NCBI GenBank assembly: GCA_026745465.1
Contig: JACYXH010000748.1
Coordinates: forward strand, 170,526 to 234,525
Source of the DNA: Lota lota
Lineage: Eukaryota; Chordata; Actinopteri; Gadiformes; Lotidae
Length of the DNA: 64,000 bases
Direction: 5' to 3'
The translations under genes and the position numbers were made by a program. The notes below the pieces were generated by a model. It saw only the letters and a list, made by a program, of their open reading frames with translations. It was not told where the DNA came from and did no database searches. Numbering within the stretch: the stretch's first letter is position 1; each line of letters opens with the position of its first letter. This document shows positions 48,902 through 59,710 of the stretch, one piece after another.

Positions 48902-51900
48902 TTAGGTGCAGCGAATTTGATTCTCTCTTGTGGAAGTATAGAAGCGCAACTTGTTCACTCCTTCTGTCTGGCCTGCAGAAATACAAATATAGGAAGGTTA
49001 ATGTTAATGTTAATGTTAATAAATAATGTTAATAAAGTAGCGTAAAAGACCTAGAGTTTTTTTCCCTCATTCACACTCCTAGGTTTAGCGTAGTACTAAC
49101 AAGGATTTTTATTTTCCCAAGCAGGAAGCTTGAACCTCTCATTGTTTCAAGCTGTTTGTAAATGTTAAAAAGTGGACTGAAAGAGAAGATTCTTCATGAA
49201 GATCTTGTCTGAGACTCCCTTGTGCGGGTAGTACATGCAAGCTGGTGTATGCCTTTACAGAAGGTGAAGCATATTTGGCTTGATAAGGACCTGGTAATGG
49301 CTCTATAGGCTGGACACCAACCTGTAAAACAGATGAAGTTAAGATGTTCTTCACAAGAGCGTGGCCTCCATGTGGAATGTTCCACACTGGACACGCCCCC
49401 ACAGGGGCTGGAATGGTGCGAGCCTTCGTCCCATTGGTTGAAGTCCATTGGGTCACCGGACATCCAAAACCAGGAGCTTCCTAAAAGAGACCTACCAACA
49501 TTGAAAGAGATTAAAGAGTTACCTGGGTGGAAAGAAGAATAATGTGGCCAAATATTTAGCTTTTGTTATTTTCATGGTATGTTTGATAAGACAAAGTGAT
49601 GGACGGACAGATGATCATAAGGACAGACTTGATTGCCTGATAGACACCAAGGTCTGGCCAGTACCTGCGCAGGCCCACCCAGAGGTGGCTGGTTAGTGGG
49701 AAGGGGGCGCGAGCCACCAGCTCATCAATCATCTCCTGGTCTTCTGGGCCCATGAGGCTCAGCAGGTCCCAGTGAGAGTCTCTGCAGTAGAGCAGGGCGT
49801 CTGACCAGCACAGCCGTGTCCCCACCAGTGTGATGTTCCTCCCCATCTCCTGAATGCTCATGGAGGGTGCAGCGAGCTCTGGGGAAACAATTTTCAGTGT
49901 GGTGTTGAGGGAGTTCTACTCTCAGCACTGTAAATCTACCTCCAAGTATCAGAGTAACACACCTAATCCCTACCCACTATTTAGACACTTAGCAGACATT
50001 TTTCAATTTCAGAAAGCATTATAAGCGGCATTTAATTAATCGCCAATCAGTGTGGGATGTTTTTAAACACGTCCATTTTAAGGGCAAAGTAACACCTTCA
50101 GACACTTGGCAGTTCGTTATCTAAAAAAAAGAACCACCACAGTCTAATCTCAGCACACTTTAACTCAACTGATTTGAAGGGCTATGAGGTTTCTTGCACC
50201 ATACAGAAAACATCTTACTTTGATACTTCACTCTGAAATATCACAATACAGAACAGTCCTGTAGATCAGTGGTGCCCAACCTTTCACTTTAGGTGGACCA
50301 CTGAATTGTCCTTTCTTGGACCACCTCAGATGCAAACAGTAGAAAATAGATAAATACAAATGCAGTGGCTGACCAAAGAGTGCCAGCAAACCCTTTATAC
50401 ACAAGTATTACTGCAAGAAGGCCATGGCCAGTGGTTAGCAGTGGAAAGAAGAAGTCAGCAATGCTGTTTATGCTCCCTTTGTGATTATTCAGCAAACACA
50501 AAGCAACACAAAACGTACATGGAAAACCTTACAATGCAAAAACGTGACTGCACAAAACGACTCCTTTTTTAAAATAATAACAAACCACATACTTTATTTA
50601 CTGAATAAATATATCTATATATCTATATTCATTTTTCTATTGTACATTTTTCTATTTAAAAAATAAATCCCACAGACCACCTGCAGTACCCTCATGTACC
50701 ACCAGTGGTACGCAGACCACCTGCAGTACCCTCGTGTACCACCAGTGGTACGCGTACCACCTGCAGTACCCTCGTGTACCACCAGTGGTACGCGTACCAC
50801 CTGCAGTACCCTCATGTACCACCAGTGGTACGCGTACCCCCTGCAGTTTAAAAACATTACATGCAGATTGTCCTTTGGTGGATGCTTTTACCCAAATAGT
50901 CTTACAATACAGTCGGTGCATACATTGTAATAATAGGTAGCCCTGAGTGGGAATCAAACCCCTAACCCTGAGTGTTAATGCCATGCTCCACCTGTTGAGC
51001 TATAAGGAACAGCAGCATTTGACTGTTGACCAATGATGGTTAACCAACAGTGGTACTGGTACACCCATCCCCCTTTGATGATCATGTAATGATGGACTGG
51101 GTTCCTACCTCCGTACACTTTGACCTCACACAACTGCAGGTTGCTTGCTGTAACAGAGGACATGTAGAAGTTGATGAATCTTCCTTCCATTCCCCAACAC
51201 TTGACAGTCTGAGTAAAGCAGCCTGGGTTATCATTGATGATGGCACACCTGAGGAAAATAGACAGAGAGAGAAGATACAGTAGTCTGGTGAAGGTATCAG
51301 AGACCAGATTCCAGTAGATGGTGTGTGTCCAGGTGTACTTGAGCAGAGCACTGGTTGTGTTCTCTAATTTAAGGAGTATACTATTCTATGCTATTTAATA
51401 ATTTACACTTTGAAAGCAGCTTTCTTAAAAGCAGGTCGAGGTCATTAGGGATCAAACCCAGAACGTTTTGGCTGGGAGTCGAACAGTATTGAGTGGAAGT
51501 AGGGTAGGTGACACCAGTGATTCACCTTGGATTGTCGTTGCCGTTGTTCACCAGTGAATTCCCGATGAGTATTTCCACGCCATTGAGTCTCTCTCTATAG
51601 ACATTCCTTATTAGTGACCTGGATCTCTGACACCCTGTACACACCAGGCAGCTCCAGCCTCCACCATGGTCTGGCCTGTAACTGGGTAAGAATGCAGCTG
51701 TAGTGACTGAAATCAGGGTCGGTGTTCCCATCGATGGCGTGTTCAGCCTCCCCATTCAGCATGGTTGAAGACTGAATAGCCGTGCCGCTCAACGCCAGGT
51801 TAATGCGGGATGCAGCTTAATGGAGAAGTAGTGAGTAGTTTGTCAAGTTGCATTCCAGTGTTCAAAACAAATTGAAATACTTGCCTGTTTGGATAACTTG

Positions 51901-52216
51901 TCATCGGCCCCTAAATGGGGCACATAGAAATACCTGAAAATCCAGGTGACTTCCACAGGAGGACCACAACACCTGGTGATGAGAAAATACTATTTACTTA
52001 ATACAATAACATTTCAGCTATGGCATATATCCTGCAACCATTGTATCAATGAAATATGCTGCTATTCGTCCCACAAAAACATAGGAGGTCAACTTTCAAA
52101 AGTTATAGCAGGTACATATTTATTAATTCAATATAATTAACTGGATAATGATAAATACTGTAGTGCTGTGTGGAATACCTACCAATGAAACTGCAGATGA
52201 GACGACTGGACCCCAT
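48902..52216 (-). CDS. F-type lectin / C-type lectin fusion protein, left copy, one-base frameshift
   Basis: Exons: 52216-52183 (MGSSRLICSFI), 51972-51934 (VVVLLWKSPGFS, completing the signal peptide), 51815-51526 and 51248-51109 (F-type lectin domain), 49878-49648 and 49480-49322 (C-type lectin domain), 48972-48902 (tail LRFYTSTRENQIRCT and stop). The F-type domain has HAIDGNTDPDF, PWWRLELPGVYRVSEIQVTN and LQLCEVKVYG; the C-type domain has TRLCWSDALLYC, HLWVGLRR, WFWMSGDPMDFNQWDEG and CEEHLNFIC. One extra A at about 51607-51611 (AATAAGG against AATAGG in the right copy) shifts the frame inside the F-type domain and leads to a stop within two codons. All other exons are intact, so this is a recent pseudogene, an allele or an assembly slip. 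The donor between the two C-type exons is a weaker GTGTCT; placement there is tentative. Confidence 0.8.
50684..50850. repeat. 40-bp minisatellite with a palindromic core, lectin intron
   Basis: Four to five copies of ccctcgtgtaccaccagtgg followed by tacgcgtaccacctgcagta. The core taccaccagtggta is nearly self-complementary. A shorter array stands at the mirror position in the right arm (61008-61140). Confidence 0.9.
50869..51008 (-). mobile_element. tRNA-derived SINE (HpaI-like) in a lectin intron
   Basis: On the minus strand it starts gttccttatagctcaacagg with an A-box-like region and a B-box (ggtttgattccc), and ends in the gggtaaaagcatccac tail motif of salmonid/teleost HpaI-type SINEs. 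A diverged partner at 60860-60975 occupies the mirror position, so insertion predates the palindrome. Confidence 0.7.
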
Positions 52217-52468
52217 GGTTCTGGAGAAACAACATGCCCAGACAATAGATAATACTAGCTACTAGGTATACAGTCATACATACATATGAAATTATACATA
52301 CAACATTCTATTGAAAGTGGAAACAAATATATCCTTTGAGATGGAGCCATAAGTATTTGACATGTAATATTAATCGTAAGAGTCCAGAAATGAGGAGTCT
52401 ACCATTACAGAGCAATACAATAAAATCCTAAAATAGTTTAGTCTCTCTGACTTGAAGATGGTACTCAC

Positions 52469-52515
52469 CGGCAGAGTCTGTAGGTCCTTCTGTATGAATA
52501 AAGCGTCTGAATCTA
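52469..52515 (-). other. Leader (5' UTR) exon, copy L1
   Basis: Minus-strand sequence gctgatcctagattcagacg ... ggacctacagactctgccg followed by donor gtgagtacc. It precedes the ATG exon of the left lectin gene by about 250 bases. Confidence 0.5.
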
Positions 52516-53984
52516 GGATCAGCACAAGATAAACTTGAAAAGACTTAAGTAATCCAAAGGCTCTTCTTTGCAAACATTAGGGTTCTTACAGCGCATTGAC
52601 GAGTCTCACAGAAAGTGTGAGAAACAAAGTGTGAGGCAGACGCGTCCGGGGCTCGGACACTAAAATGAGCAATGCCACGGTCCGGTCTCCAGTATACTTA
52701 GTGCCATACCTAATAGTCTATTCAAATAATGTTTGCAAATATCCACTGGTGCAGGCGGGGCACCAAAACAGCCTCATGATTATCGTTAACTGATTTAATA
52801 AAATGTAAGATTAAGCACAACTCCCAAAGGTACCATATGGTGAAGTGTCAGACATAACAATGGCTTCGCCCTGTCCATGTGAAACTCAATTTAAGGGTAT
52901 ATAACACATAGATGTCCCTTCATCCTTTGTGCAACGTGTTGACGTGTCTCACACAAAGTGTGAGGCATTTCATTTGGCTAATGGCTCGCTGCATACGCAT
53001 CAAGGAGGGTGGACAGTAAAATGAGCAATGCCACGTTCAGGTCGTCAGTATACTTGGTGCCATACCTAATAGTCTATTCAAATAATGTTAGCAAATATCC
53101 ATTGCCCTTCACATGTCCCTGTTCAAGCCGGTGCAAAGCGATCTGTAGAGACAGACGTCAGGGCAAGGTACGTAGCAGTGGGGCCATAATCATTTTAAAG
53201 TAAGATACACATCTGCTATCTGAACATGTAAACCAAAACCGACGTTTAAAAAATAAATGTTTTACATAGAATTACACATAATTGGACAATTTAAATTCTA
53301 AATTCTAAAATGGTACTTATTAACAATTTATAATGAATACATGGAGAAAATAATACCACCATGTATTTCTTTCCCTTTTAATATCTTTGCATGTCAAATT
53401 GCAGAGGAAGGTACAGAGGCAGACAGAGAAAGACAAGGCTATAGCTAGTAATTAAAACAACTCTTTGACATCTCAACCAATCAAAGGGAAGTCTGTTTAT
53501 TACATGTGAAGCATGATAATAGTGCCAGCAGTGGCAAACCATGACCCTACACAACGTGTTTTAGTGGTACCATTAAAGGGATACGCCCTGACGATACCAT
53601 GTGTATAAATACAAGCATTTCTAGGACCCTAGGTTTATCAAAGACTTTCAAAGTGAGCTACTCACACTTTGGCTTTCTAAATTACGTTTGAGAAATTGAT
53701 TCTTTTAGCTGGTTAGATGGTTAGAATTAACCATCACCATCATTGAATTATCTTAATACGACGAGACCCATGTTATATATTTTGTACATCTGTAAGAATA
53801 TCTGAAATTATACATTCTACATTCTATTAAAAGTGAAAATAAATAGATAGTTTGAGATAGAGCCATAAGTAATACACAAATTACATTCATCTTAGGTGTC
53901 CAGAAATGAGGAGTCTACCATTACAGAGTGATACAATAAAATCTTAAAATGGTTTAGTCTCTCTGACTTGAAGATGGTACTCAC

Positions 53985-54050
53985 CGGCAGAGTCTGTAGG
54001 TCCTTCTGCTACGAATGAGGCGTCTGAATCTAGGATCAGCACCTTATACA
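53985..54050 (-). other. Leader (5' UTR) exon with TATA box, copy L2
   Basis: Minus-strand copy of the leader exon ending in the same gtgagtacc donor, preceded by gtgtataaggtg, a TATA-like box about 25-30 bases upstream of the likely start. Probably an alternative first exon of the left lectin gene. Confidence 0.45.
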
Positions 54051-56414
54051 CTTGGATTTGCATTAATTCATGCAAAGGCTCTTGTATGCAAATACTAATC
54101 CTTAAGCCCTCACTGTGAGAGCGACTATGGGGTTATCGGCAGGAAAGGAAAGGTGAGAGATATGAGGTGAATTTAACAAAAACATTGCTCTCTTTATTAC
54201 AACAAACTCCTTTAAGTTTGAGATACAGGGGAAAACCGGTAAGCAAGGCTAGATGAGTGTTTAATTAATTTAATGTAGAAATTTTACATATTATACCTTT
54301 AAGCATGTCTAACCTAATACCTATACTTAACCATCTAACCAGCTAAAATAAGCAATTTCTAATATCGTACTTTAGAAAGTCAAAGTGTGAGAAGCTCACT
54401 TTGATAGTCTTAAAGCAAAAAACACACAAAAAAACCTAGGGATCTAGAAATGCTTGTATTTATACATATCGTATTTTCAAGGCGTATCCCTTTAATGGTA
54501 CCACTAAAACACATTGTCTAGGGTCGTGGTTTGCCACTGCTGGCACTATTATCATGCTGATAATATAATAAACAAACTTCCCTTTGATTGGTTGAGATGT
54601 CAATGAGTTGTTTTCATTACTAGCTAAGGGCCGTGTCTTTCTCTGTCTGCCTCTCTACCTTCCTCTGCAATTTGATATGCAAAAATATTAAATGGGAGGG
54701 AAATACATGGTTCTATTTCGTCCTCCATGTATTCATTATAAATTGGTAATAAGTATACTTTTTTTTTTTTGAATTGTCCAATTTAATGTAGTTCTAATTA
54801 AAACATTTATTTTTCAAACTTCAGTTTTGGTTAACATGTTTAGGCTAATTACACTTGTCCTCATGAGTAAAAGAGATATCAGATGTGTATCTTACTTAAA
54901 AATGATTATGGCCCACTGCTACGTACCTTGCCCTGACGTCAGTCTCTACATATCACTTTGCATCGGCTCACACTGGCTCTAGGCAGGAAGAACAACCAAA
55001 TGACAGGATAAAGTATGCAGATAAAATGGAAACATCACTAGCAGCTGCACCCATTGAACAGGGACATTCGAAGGACGTTGGCTATTTGCAAACATTATTT
55101 GTTTAGGCCTTCACTGACTACCGGGACATTGCTAGTTTTACTGTGTGACCTCACCGGACGCCGCCAATGCAGAGAGCCATCGCAAGCTGCAAATGACTTT
55201 GTGTGAGACAAGTCAACGTGTTGCCTGAAGGATCATGGGAAATCTCTCTGTGTGGTATATTGTTGTGTGATGAAGGGAAAACGAACACACAAGTGTCTCC
55301 ACTCTGTTTCCTTGTTGTACCTTTAAATTGAGTTTCACATGGACAAAGCAAACCCCTTGTTATGATGCCTCACAATTTTTATGTTTTAATGCAGAAATGT
55401 TACATATTATACCTGTAAGTAAAAACAATACAAAATAATTCAAAATGTTTATTCTTTTTCAGATTCATGTGTTTCTCTTTGTGTATTTGGGAGCCGGGAG
55501 CGGTCTAAAATGTAAATGGTGTCATAAAGAGACAGCCACTGTCAACCAGAGGAGATATTCTCATAGATGTACAAAATATGTTACGTAGGTCTAGTCGTTT
55601 TTACATAATTTAATGTTTAAATGTTAGATATTATACCTTTAACCATGTCTAACCCAATACCTAGACTTAACCATTTAACCAGCTAAAATAAGTAATTTAT
55701 CTAACTTAATTTAGAAAGCCAACTTGATAGTCTTAAAGGCAAAAGCTCAATTAATTGTTTTAACTACTAGCGTGGGCTGTCTTTCTCTGTCTGCCTCTGT
55801 ACCTTCCTCTGCAATTTGATATGCAAATATATTCAATGGGAAAGATATACATGGTTCTATTTATTCCTCCTTGTATTCGTGATAAATTGGTAATAAGTAT
55901 AATTTTAGATATTATAATAAGAATTGTCCAATTATATGTAGTTCTAAGTAAAACATTTATTTTTCAAACTTTAGTTTTGGTAAACATGTTTAGGCTAATT
56001 ACACTTGTCCTCATGAGTAAAAGAGATATCAGATGTGTATCTTACTTTAAAATGATTATGGCCCCACTGCTACGTACCTTGCCCTGACGTCAGTCTCTAC
56101 ATATCACTTTGCATCGGCTCACACTGGCTCTAGGTAGGAAGAACAACCAAATGACAGGATAAAGTATGGAGATAAAATGGAAACATCACTAGCAGCTGCA
56201 CCCATTGAACAGGGACATTCGAAGGACGTTGGCTATTTGCAAACATTATTTGTATAGGCCTTGTGAGACACGTCAACGCATTGCCGGAAGGATCATGGGA
56301 AATCTCTCTGTGTGGTATATTGTTGTGTGGTGAAGGGAATCAGACACGCAAGTGTCTCCACTCTTTTCTTTTTTCAAAACAATCTATACCCATCACATAT
56401 CTACCCCAATAACA

Positions 56415-56416
<2 letters not shown>

Positions 56417-56471
<55 letters not shown>
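56417..56471. repeat. Poly-C run of 55 bases near the palindrome centre
   Basis: Fifty-five consecutive C (G on the other strand). It has no partner in the opposite arm and lies within a few hundred bases of the symmetry axis. Confidence 0.9.
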
Positions 56472-56473
<2 letters not shown>

Positions 56474-58270
56474 AGACAGCCTCGCTGTGTTTGTGTTTTA
56501 ATGCAGAAATGTTACATATTATACCTGTAAGTGAAACATTTTCAAAACAATACACATATGTTCACTCATATACACACATACATACACTCATCACATAATA
56601 ATATACCACACACAGAGATTTCCCATGATCCTTCAGGCAACGCGTTGACGTGTCTCACACAAAGTCATTTGCAGCTTGCGATGGCTCTCTGCATTGGCGG
56701 CGTCCGGTGAGGTCACACAGTAAAACTAGCGATGTCCCGGCCCGGTAGTCAGTGAAGGCTAAACAAATAATGTTTGCAAATAGCCAACGTCCTTCGAATG
56801 TCCCTGATCAATGGGTGCTTAATGGAGACAGAAAGCACAGAGTAGTTTGTCAAGTTGCATTCTATTGTTCAAAACACAATACTAATACTAATAATTATAA
56901 CTAGTCATCGGCCCCTAAATGGGGCACATAGAAATACCTGAAAATTAAGGTGACTTCCACAGGAGGACCACAACACCTGGTGATGAGGAAATACTATTTA
57001 CTTAATAAAATAAATACTTCAGCTATTTGCAAGCATTTATTCTTCAACTATTGTTTCTCTGAAATATTCTAACTATTCGTGGTAGGAATCTTACACGCCC
57101 ACGATCACAATAACATAGCAGGAGGTAGACATTCAAAAGTTATGGCAGGTACATATTTATTAATTCGGTATAATGAACTGGATAATGATAAATAATGTAG
57201 TGCTGTGTGGAATACCTACCAATGAAACTGCAGATGAGACGACTGGACCCCATGGTTCTAGAGATACAAAATGCCCATATGAAACTCAATTTAAAGGTAA
57301 AACAAGAAAATAGAGACACCATTTTCCCTTCATCACACAACAATATAACACAAAGAGATATTTCCCATGATCCTTCAGGCAAAGCGTTGACGCATCTCAC
57401 AAGGCCTATACAAATAATGTTTGCAAATAGCCAACGTCCTTCGAATGTCCCTGTTCAATGGGTGCAGCTGCTAGTGATGTTTCCATTCTATCTATCTGCA
57501 TACTTTATCCTGTCATTTGGTTGTTCTTCCTGCCTAGAGCCAGTGTGAGCCGATGCAAAGTGATCTGTAGAGACTGACGTCAGGGCAAGGTACGTAGCAG
57601 TGGGGCCATAATCATTTTAAAGTAAGATACACATCTGAGATCTATTTTACTCATGAGGACAAGTGTAAGTAGCCTGAACATGTTAACCAAAACTAAAGTT
57701 TGAAAAATAAATGTTTTACTTAGAACTACATATAATTGGACAATTCTTATTATAATATCTAAAATTATACTTATTACCAATTTATCACGAATACACGGAG
57801 GAATAAATAGAACCATGTATATCTTTCCCATTGAATATATTTGCATATCAAATTGCAGAGGAAGGTACAGAGGCAGACAGAGAAAGACAGCCCACGCTAG
57901 TAATTAAAACAATTAATTGAGCTTTTGCCTTTAAGACTATCAAGTTGACTTTCTAAATTAAGTTAGACAAATTACTTATTTTAGCTGGTTAGATGGTTAA
58001 GTATAGGCATTAGGTTAGACATGGTTAAAGGTATAATATGTAACATTTCTACATTAAATTATCGAAACACTCATCTAGCCTTGCTTACCCGTTTTCCCCT
58101 GTATCTCAAACTTAAAGGAGTTTGTTGTAATAAAGAGAGCCATGTTTTTGTTAAATTCACCTCATATCTCTCACCTTTCCTTTCCTGCCGATAACCCCAT
58201 AGTCACTCTCACAGTGAGGGCTTGAGGATTTGCATACAAGAGCCTTTGCATGAATTAATGCTAATCCAAG

Positions 58271-58336
58271 TGTATAAGGTGCTGATCCTAGATTCAGACG
58301 CCTCATTCGTAGCAGAAGGACCTACAGACTCTGCTG
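58271..58336 (+). other. Leader (5' UTR) exon with TATA box, copy R2
   Basis: gtgtataaggtgctgatcct, then tagattcagacgcctcattc and a gtgagtacc donor. Mirror image of L2; possible distal first exon of the right lectin gene. Confidence 0.45.
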
Positions 58337-59412
58337 GTGAGTACCATCTTCAAGTCAGAGAGACAAACTATTTTAGGATTTTATTGTTTTGCTTTTTAAT
58401 GATAGACTCCTCATTTTTGGACACCTAAGATTAATGTAATTTGTGTATTATCTCAAAGGAGATGTGCTCCATCTCAAAGGATCTATTAGTTCTCCCTTTT
58501 AAGAGAATGTAGTTTATTATAGAATAGAATATTCTTACAGATGTACAAAATATATAACATAGGTCTCGTCGTATTAAGATCATTTAATGATGATGATGGT
58601 TAATTTTAACCATCTACAATTTATCAAATGTAATTTAGAAAGCCAAAGTGTGAGTAGCTCACTTTGAAAGTCTTTGAAAAACCTAGGCTCCCAGAAATGC
58701 TTGTACTTATACACATGGTATCGTCAGGGCGTATCCCTTTAATGGTACCACTAAAACACATTGTCTAGGGTCATGGTTTGCCACTGCTGGCACTAATATC
58801 ATGCTGATAATATAATAAACAGACTTCCCTTTGATTGGTTGGGATGTCAATGAGTTGTTTTAATTACTAGCTAGGGCCTTGTCCTTCTCTGTCTGCCTCT
58901 GTACCTTCCTCTGCAATTTGATATGCAAATATATTAAAAGGGAGAGAAATACATGGTGGTATTTCTTCCTCCATGTATTCATTGTAAATTGGTAGTGAGT
59001 ACTATTTTAGAATTTAGAATTTACCTTTTCCAATTATTTGTAATTCTAAGTAAAACAATTATTTTTCAAACTCAGATATCAGATATATATATTACTTAAA
59101 AGATACCTAGTACCTTGCCATGATGTCTGTCTCTACAGATCACGTTACACAAGCTTGAACAGGGACATTTGAAGGACAGTGGATATTTGCAAAAAAAATT
59201 TTGAATAGACTATTAGGTATGGCACTAAGTATACTGGCGACCGGACCGTGGCATTGTTCATTTTAGTGTCTGAGCACCGGACGCGTCTGCCTCATACTTT
59301 GTTTCTGACACTTTCTGTGAGACTCGTCAATGCGTTGTAAGAACCCTAATGTTTGCAAAATAGTGCATTTGGATTACTTAAGTCTTTTCAAGTTTATCTT
59401 GTGCTGATCCTA

Positions 59413-59458
59413 GATTCAGACGCTTCATTCGTAGCAGACGGACCTACAGACTCTGCCG
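59413..59458 (+). other. Leader (5' UTR) exon, copy R1
   Basis: Same leader with donor gtgagtacc, about 250 bases before the ATG exon of the right lectin gene. The TATA-like box of R2 is here changed to tttatctt. Confidence 0.5.
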
Positions 59459-59710
59459 GTGAGTACCATCTTCAAGTCAGAGAGACAAAACTATTTTAGG
59501 ATTTTATTGTATTTCTCTGTAATAGGAGACACTTCATTTTCGGACTCCTACGATTAGTGTAATATGTCAATTACTTATTGCTCCATCTCAAAGGATATAG
59601 TTGTTTTCACTTTCAATAGAATGTTGTATGTATAATTTAACATGTATGTATGACTGTATACCTAGTAGCTAGTATAAGCTATTGTCTGAGCATGTTGTTT
59701 CTCCAGAACC

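Larger units (their letters stand above)
52600..59400. repeat. Nested repeats of the bidirectional spacer
   Basis: Several blocks recur in both orientations: tgacgtcagggcaaggtacg (53.15, 54.94, 56.08, 57.58 kb), ccttcgaatgtccctg (55.06, 56.2, 56.8, 57.43 kb), ggtttgccactgctggcact (53.5, 54.5, 58.8 kb), and the 89-codon frame MQIYSMGKIYMV seen on the plus strand at 55821-56087 and on the minus strand at 57580-57846. No independent gene is supported; the repeated frame lacks any domain and is kept by duplication. Confidence 0.75.

Noticed and set aside
55821-57846. Two identical ~88-codon frames (MQIYSMGKIYMV) as a duplicated membrane protein
   Set aside because: They are mirror copies of AT-rich spacer in the palindrome. 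Preservation follows from the duplication, and no start context or family supports coding.
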